From contig NZ_CP029608.1 of NCBI RefSeq assembly GCF_003352185.1, positions 4,092,001-4,156,000 of the forward strand: a stretch of DNA of 64,000 bases, in the 5' to 3' direction. The position numbers and the translations under genes were made by a program. Numbering within the stretch: the first letter of the stretch is position 1; each line of letters opens with the position of its first letter. The notes below the pieces were generated by a model that was not told where the DNA came from, made no database searches, and saw nothing but the letters and a program-made list of their open reading frames with translations. Below are positions 61,601 through 64,000 of the stretch, one piece after another. The stretch comes from Pseudomonas kribbensis (GTDB lineage: Bacteria > Pseudomonadota > Gammaproteobacteria > Pseudomonadales > Pseudomonadaceae).

Positions 61601-61922
61601 TCAAGAGGGATTTCCATCTCCAATTTGGCCAACTTGGACTTATCGTTCAACGTTGCATATGAATCTTGGCGGCCAAATATCGGACCCATTGCCACATGAG
61701 CAAGGCTTCTGGGAAAGTAAAACTCTAGCTGGTGTGAGAACGTATCCTGCTCCCATTGGGGTTAGAGGCTTTATTACTGCTTTACCCATCTATTGGACAA
61801 AAGGCGAGAACAATGAATCAGGGTTGAACCTGACAATCATTGCTCACAATCAGGACAAAAAAAACGACGTACATATCGCAAGTTTACGCGAAGCGTCACA
61901 TCGAAATGAGCACAGTTCATGA
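58671..61922 (+). CDS. T6SS phospholipase D effector (Tle5/PldA-like)
   Basis: A 1083-residue protein with two HKD catalytic motifs, H168-Q-K170 to D175 ([10 protein letters not shown], then [12 protein letters not shown]) and H839-S-K841 to D846 ([24 protein letters not shown]). This is the phospholipase D architecture of the Tle5 family of antibacterial (and in PldA also host-directed) effectors. It cleaves membrane phospholipids of target cells. There is no signal peptide, as expected for a VgrG-delivered toxin. It is coupled by ATGA to vgrG before it and to the immunity gene after it. From about base 61060 the DNA becomes clearly AT-richer (about 42% GC on a sample line), so the C-terminal 280 residues may have been exchanged. 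Confidence 0.92.
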   Translation: [1083 protein letters not shown]

Positions 61923-63025
61923 CTCGAGTTATCATTACCTTCGCCGGCCTGCTGCTGAGCACTCAATCAGCCTTTGCCGAGGCAACCTTTCATGAATGCC
62001 TGGGACGCACCAAATTCGAGTCGCCAGAAGCATTCGAATGGGCAACCTTTGCGGTTGAACGCAGCAACATGAAAGGCGCGGGGGGGCATGTATTCTCTAA
62101 AAATGTTCATGCCGTGGGTGACTATGTCAGTTATGACTATGACGAAATGACCATCAGAATCAGCGATGTCACAACACGGGAGAGTTTTGACAGACAACGC
62201 AACGCCATTGTTTACGAAACTGAAAACTATAAAAAAACTCTGCAGGACGACCTTAAGACCAACGAGTACCTGTTGGCGTCTATAAAGGAGATGAAGTACT
62301 CCGACGACATCGTTAAAACCCAGGAGAACCGAATCAGCCAGTTGGAACAACGGATTAAAAAAACCAAAAAATACGAACACGATCTAGGTATACCCGACTC
62401 CCACGTCCTCGGCAGCAAAGAAACGCCCTACGAATTCCTGCTCTGGCGCAACAACCGGGTGTTCTACTTCAACATGAACAAACCCGCCGAAAACTCCGCA
62501 CAACGGATCAAGGACCTTGCCGCCCGCTTCGAAGCCCGCGACCTCTATCAAGTGCCCGAAGGCCCCGGAATCTGTATGCCCTACGGATTTATCCATGACG
62601 ACGGCAAAACCGGTTTCAACGTCAAGAACAGCCTGCGCTTCACCAGCACGCCCAACGTCATCATGAGCCTGATCAATGCCTCACTCGGCAACCACGCCAA
62701 ACCCACCGACGGCACCTACGACACCGACTACCGCCCCGGCTACGACGCCGAAATCTGGAAAAAGTCGAAGATCATGGAGAAGTTCTATATCGGCGACCGC
62801 ATGACCACCCTCGAAGGCTGGCGTCTGGACCCACGCCCGGAAACTGCCGAGCAAGATCGCGCCTGGTTCGCCATCGCCCACGTCGGCGGTCTCGCCAGCC
62901 CGCTGATCGCAGCGCAGATGTTCACTTTCCAGAAAGGCACCGACGGCCTGAAAGATCTGGTGCCCCCGCCCGAGGCTGTCGTACCGCGCTTTTTGAAGTT
63001 GACGCAAAGCATCCGCGAGCAGTGA
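61919..63025 (+). CDS. Periplasmic T6SS immunity protein (Tli4-family-like) for the Tle5 effector
   Basis: A 368-residue exported protein with signal peptide IITFAGLLLSTQSAFA, overlapping the effector stop (ATGA). The middle has a helical, possibly coiled-coil stretch (about 100-145, Lys/Glu-rich). The C-terminal half (YQVPEGPGICMPYGFIHDDGK, then GWRLDPRPETAEQDRAWFA) recalls the Tli4-type immunity family. Tle5 effectors act on the periplasmic face of membranes, so a secreted antidote fits. The first half is AT-rich like the effector's end; the second returns to chromosomal composition near 62390. The family name is from memory; the immunity role rests mainly on position and export. Confidence 0.82.
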   Translation: MTRVIITFAGLLLSTQSAFAEATFHECLGRTKFESPEAFEWATFAVERSNMKGAGGHVFSKNVHAVGDYVSYDYDEMTIRISDVTTRESFDRQRNAIVYETENYKKTLQDDLKTNEYLLASIKEMKYSDDIVKTQENRISQLEQRIKKTKKYEHDLGIPDSHVLGSKETPYEFLLWRNNRVFYFNMNKPAENSAQRIKDLAARFEARDLYQVPEGPGICMPYGFIHDDGKTGFNVKNSLRFTSTPNVIMSLINASLGNHAKPTDGTYDTDYRPGYDAEIWKKSKIMEKFYIGDRMTTLEGWRLDPRPETAEQDRAWFAIAHVGGLASPLIAAQMFTFQKGTDGLKDLVPPPEAVVPRFLKLTQSIREQ

Positions 63026-63135
63026 TCCGTTCTCGCCGACCGGCCTGATCGGGAACTCAAGGTCGCGGCCCATGGACTGATATGCAAGGATGTTGCCCTG
63101 CATCACGCCATAGACCGCAAGACCAAGGACGTTTC

Positions 63136-64000
63136 ATGACTGCCATCAACACCCCGCCTCCCCTCGCTCCCGGACGCCTGCAACAGATGTCCACGCGCAT
63201 CGCCTTCTTCATTGCCGGGCTCGGCATCGCCGCATGGGCGCCGCTGGTGCCGTACGCCAAGGCACGGGCCGGGCTCGATGAAGGGACGCTGGGTCTGTTG
63301 CTGTTGTGTCTGGGGGTGGGTTCGATTCTGGCAATGCCGCTGGCGGGGATTCTGGCCACGCGATTCGGCTGTCGGCGTGTGGCAACCGGTGGCACGTTGC
63401 TGATTTGCGCGGCGTTGCCGTTGCTGGCGACGGTGTCGTCGATTCCGGCGTTGATCGCCACACTGTTCATGTTCGGCGCCGGGCTCGGCACGGTGGATTC
63501 GACGGTGAACCTGCAAGCGGTAATCGTCGAACGGGCCAGCGGCAAGAACATGATGTCGGGGTTTCACGGCCTGTTCAGCCTCGGCGGGATCGTCGGCGCG
63601 GCGGGCGTCAGCGCCCTGCTCGGCCTCGGCTTGTCGCCATTGGCGGCGATGCTGGTGGTGGTCGTGGTGTTGATCGCGGCGCTGTTCAAGGCTGTGCCGC
63701 ACATGTTGCCTTACGGCAGTGAAAGCTCGGGGCCGGCGTTCGCAGTACCCCACGGAATCGTGCTGTTCATCGGTGGCATGTGCTTCATCGTGTTCCTCAC
63801 CGAAGGCGCGGCGCTGGACTGGAGCGCGGTGTTTCTGGCGCAGGAACGCGGGATCGATACGGCGTATGCAGGCCTCGGCTACGCAGCGTTCGCGCTGACG
63901 ATGACTGCGGGTCGTTTGACCGGTGACCGGATCGTTCGCGCACTGGGTGCGACGCGGATCATTCTGTTCGGCGGCCTGCTGGCGGCGGCGGGATTGTTTC
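63136..64000 (+). CDS. MFS transporter (YbjJ-like), partial at 3' end
   Basis: The first 288 residues of a major facilitator protein are in the window, and the frame is open to the last base. It begins MTAINTPPP with AAGGAC upstream. About eight membrane helices are visible. The helix 2-3 loop ATRFGCRRV and the helix 4-5 segment GAGLGTVDSTVNLQAVIVERASGK (the latter with conserved Asp, Asn and Gln) are typical of the FucP/YbjJ-like branch. NMMSGFHGLFSLGGIVGA follows. The substrate is unknown; sugar or drug transport is possible. It is not coupled to the T6SS island (110-base gap). Confidence 0.87.
   Translation, partial: MTAINTPPPLAPGRLQQMSTRIAFFIAGLGIAAWAPLVPYAKARAGLDEGTLGLLLLCLGVGSILAMPLAGILATRFGCRRVATGGTLLICAALPLLATVSSIPALIATLFMFGAGLGTVDSTVNLQAVIVERASGKNMMSGFHGLFSLGGIVGAAGVSALLGLGLSPLAAMLVVVVVLIAALFKAVPHMLPYGSESSGPAFAVPHGIVLFIGGMCFIVFLTEGAALDWSAVFLAQERGIDTAYAGLGYAAFALTMTAGRLTGDRIVRALGATRIILFGGLLAAAGLF

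Noticed and set aside
63057..63753. Minus-strand frames at the window end
   Set aside because: They lie opposite a clear MFS transporter that starts at 63136 with a good ribosome binding site and runs off the window.

Overview
The window reads as a chromosomal segment of a Pseudomonas of the fluorescens group. It is GC-rich (about 60-65% by eye) with the matching codon bias. It carries two kinds of Pseudomonas-type REP inverted pairs, a Pseudomonas-type metallothionein, a gene block ordered like P. aeruginosa ctpM-PA2653-tlpQ-bqsSRQP as I remember it, and a vgrG-linked type VI phospholipase island. I saw no rRNA, tRNA, CRISPR array, transposase or integrase.

Layout. 1-1.6 kb: 3' end of an autotransporter. 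1.6-5.4 kb: minus-strand DUF4174 protein, TauE/SafE exporter, MFS exporter and an unknown lipoprotein. 5.6-8.2 kb: periplasmic aldose epimerase, YeaE-like aldo/keto reductase, DUF1810 protein. 8.1-14.6 kb: DNA polymerase II, CBS-domain protein, glutathione transferase, DUF1615 lipoprotein, FAD monooxygenase. 14.8-17.8 kb: a tightly overlapping three-gene operon (two-TM plus Nudix protein, amino-acid-kinase/UMP-kinase-like protein, dCTP-deaminase-like protein) whose first gene is much AT-richer than the chromosome. This is the best candidate for an undescribed system. 17.8-22.9 kb: zinc-type HemB, glutathione transferase, histidine phosphatase, REP pair, selD-selU. 23-33.5 kb: one giant 3505-residue autotransporter. 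33.9-35.9 kb: tsx-like channel plus purine nucleoside permease behind a LacI/PurR-type operator palindrome. 35.9-41.2 kb: oxidoreductase, XapX protein, AraC regulator, small proteins, metallothionein, a dispersed repeat, two half-size DMT transporters and a divergent LysR regulator. 41.3-49.6 kb: two chemoreceptors with sigma-28-like promoters flanking a Na+/H+ antiporter, then the PepSY-PepSY-BqsR-BqsS iron(II)/cation-sensing operon. 49.7-55 kb: patatin, QueD, alpha/beta hydrolase, cytosine permease and deaminase, and a diaminopimelate-epimerase homologue that has lost both catalytic cysteines. 56.3-63 kb: VgrG, Tle5-type phospholipase D effector and periplasmic immunity protein, translationally coupled. 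63.1 kb to the end: start of another MFS transporter.

How the genes work together. Several loci handle nucleobases and nucleotides: tsx-nup (outer membrane passage and uptake of nucleosides), codB-codA (cytosine import and deamination to uracil) and the Nudix/kinase/deaminase operon. SelD makes selenophosphate for the adjacent SelU, which selenates tRNA. The bqs block pairs a two-component sensor with two periplasmic PepSY proteins. The T6SS module encodes spike, toxin and antidote in one ATGA-coupled transcript.

Limits. Family calls come from reading motifs and remembered homologues. GC values are counted by eye on sample lines. No alignment, structure prediction or database search was run.
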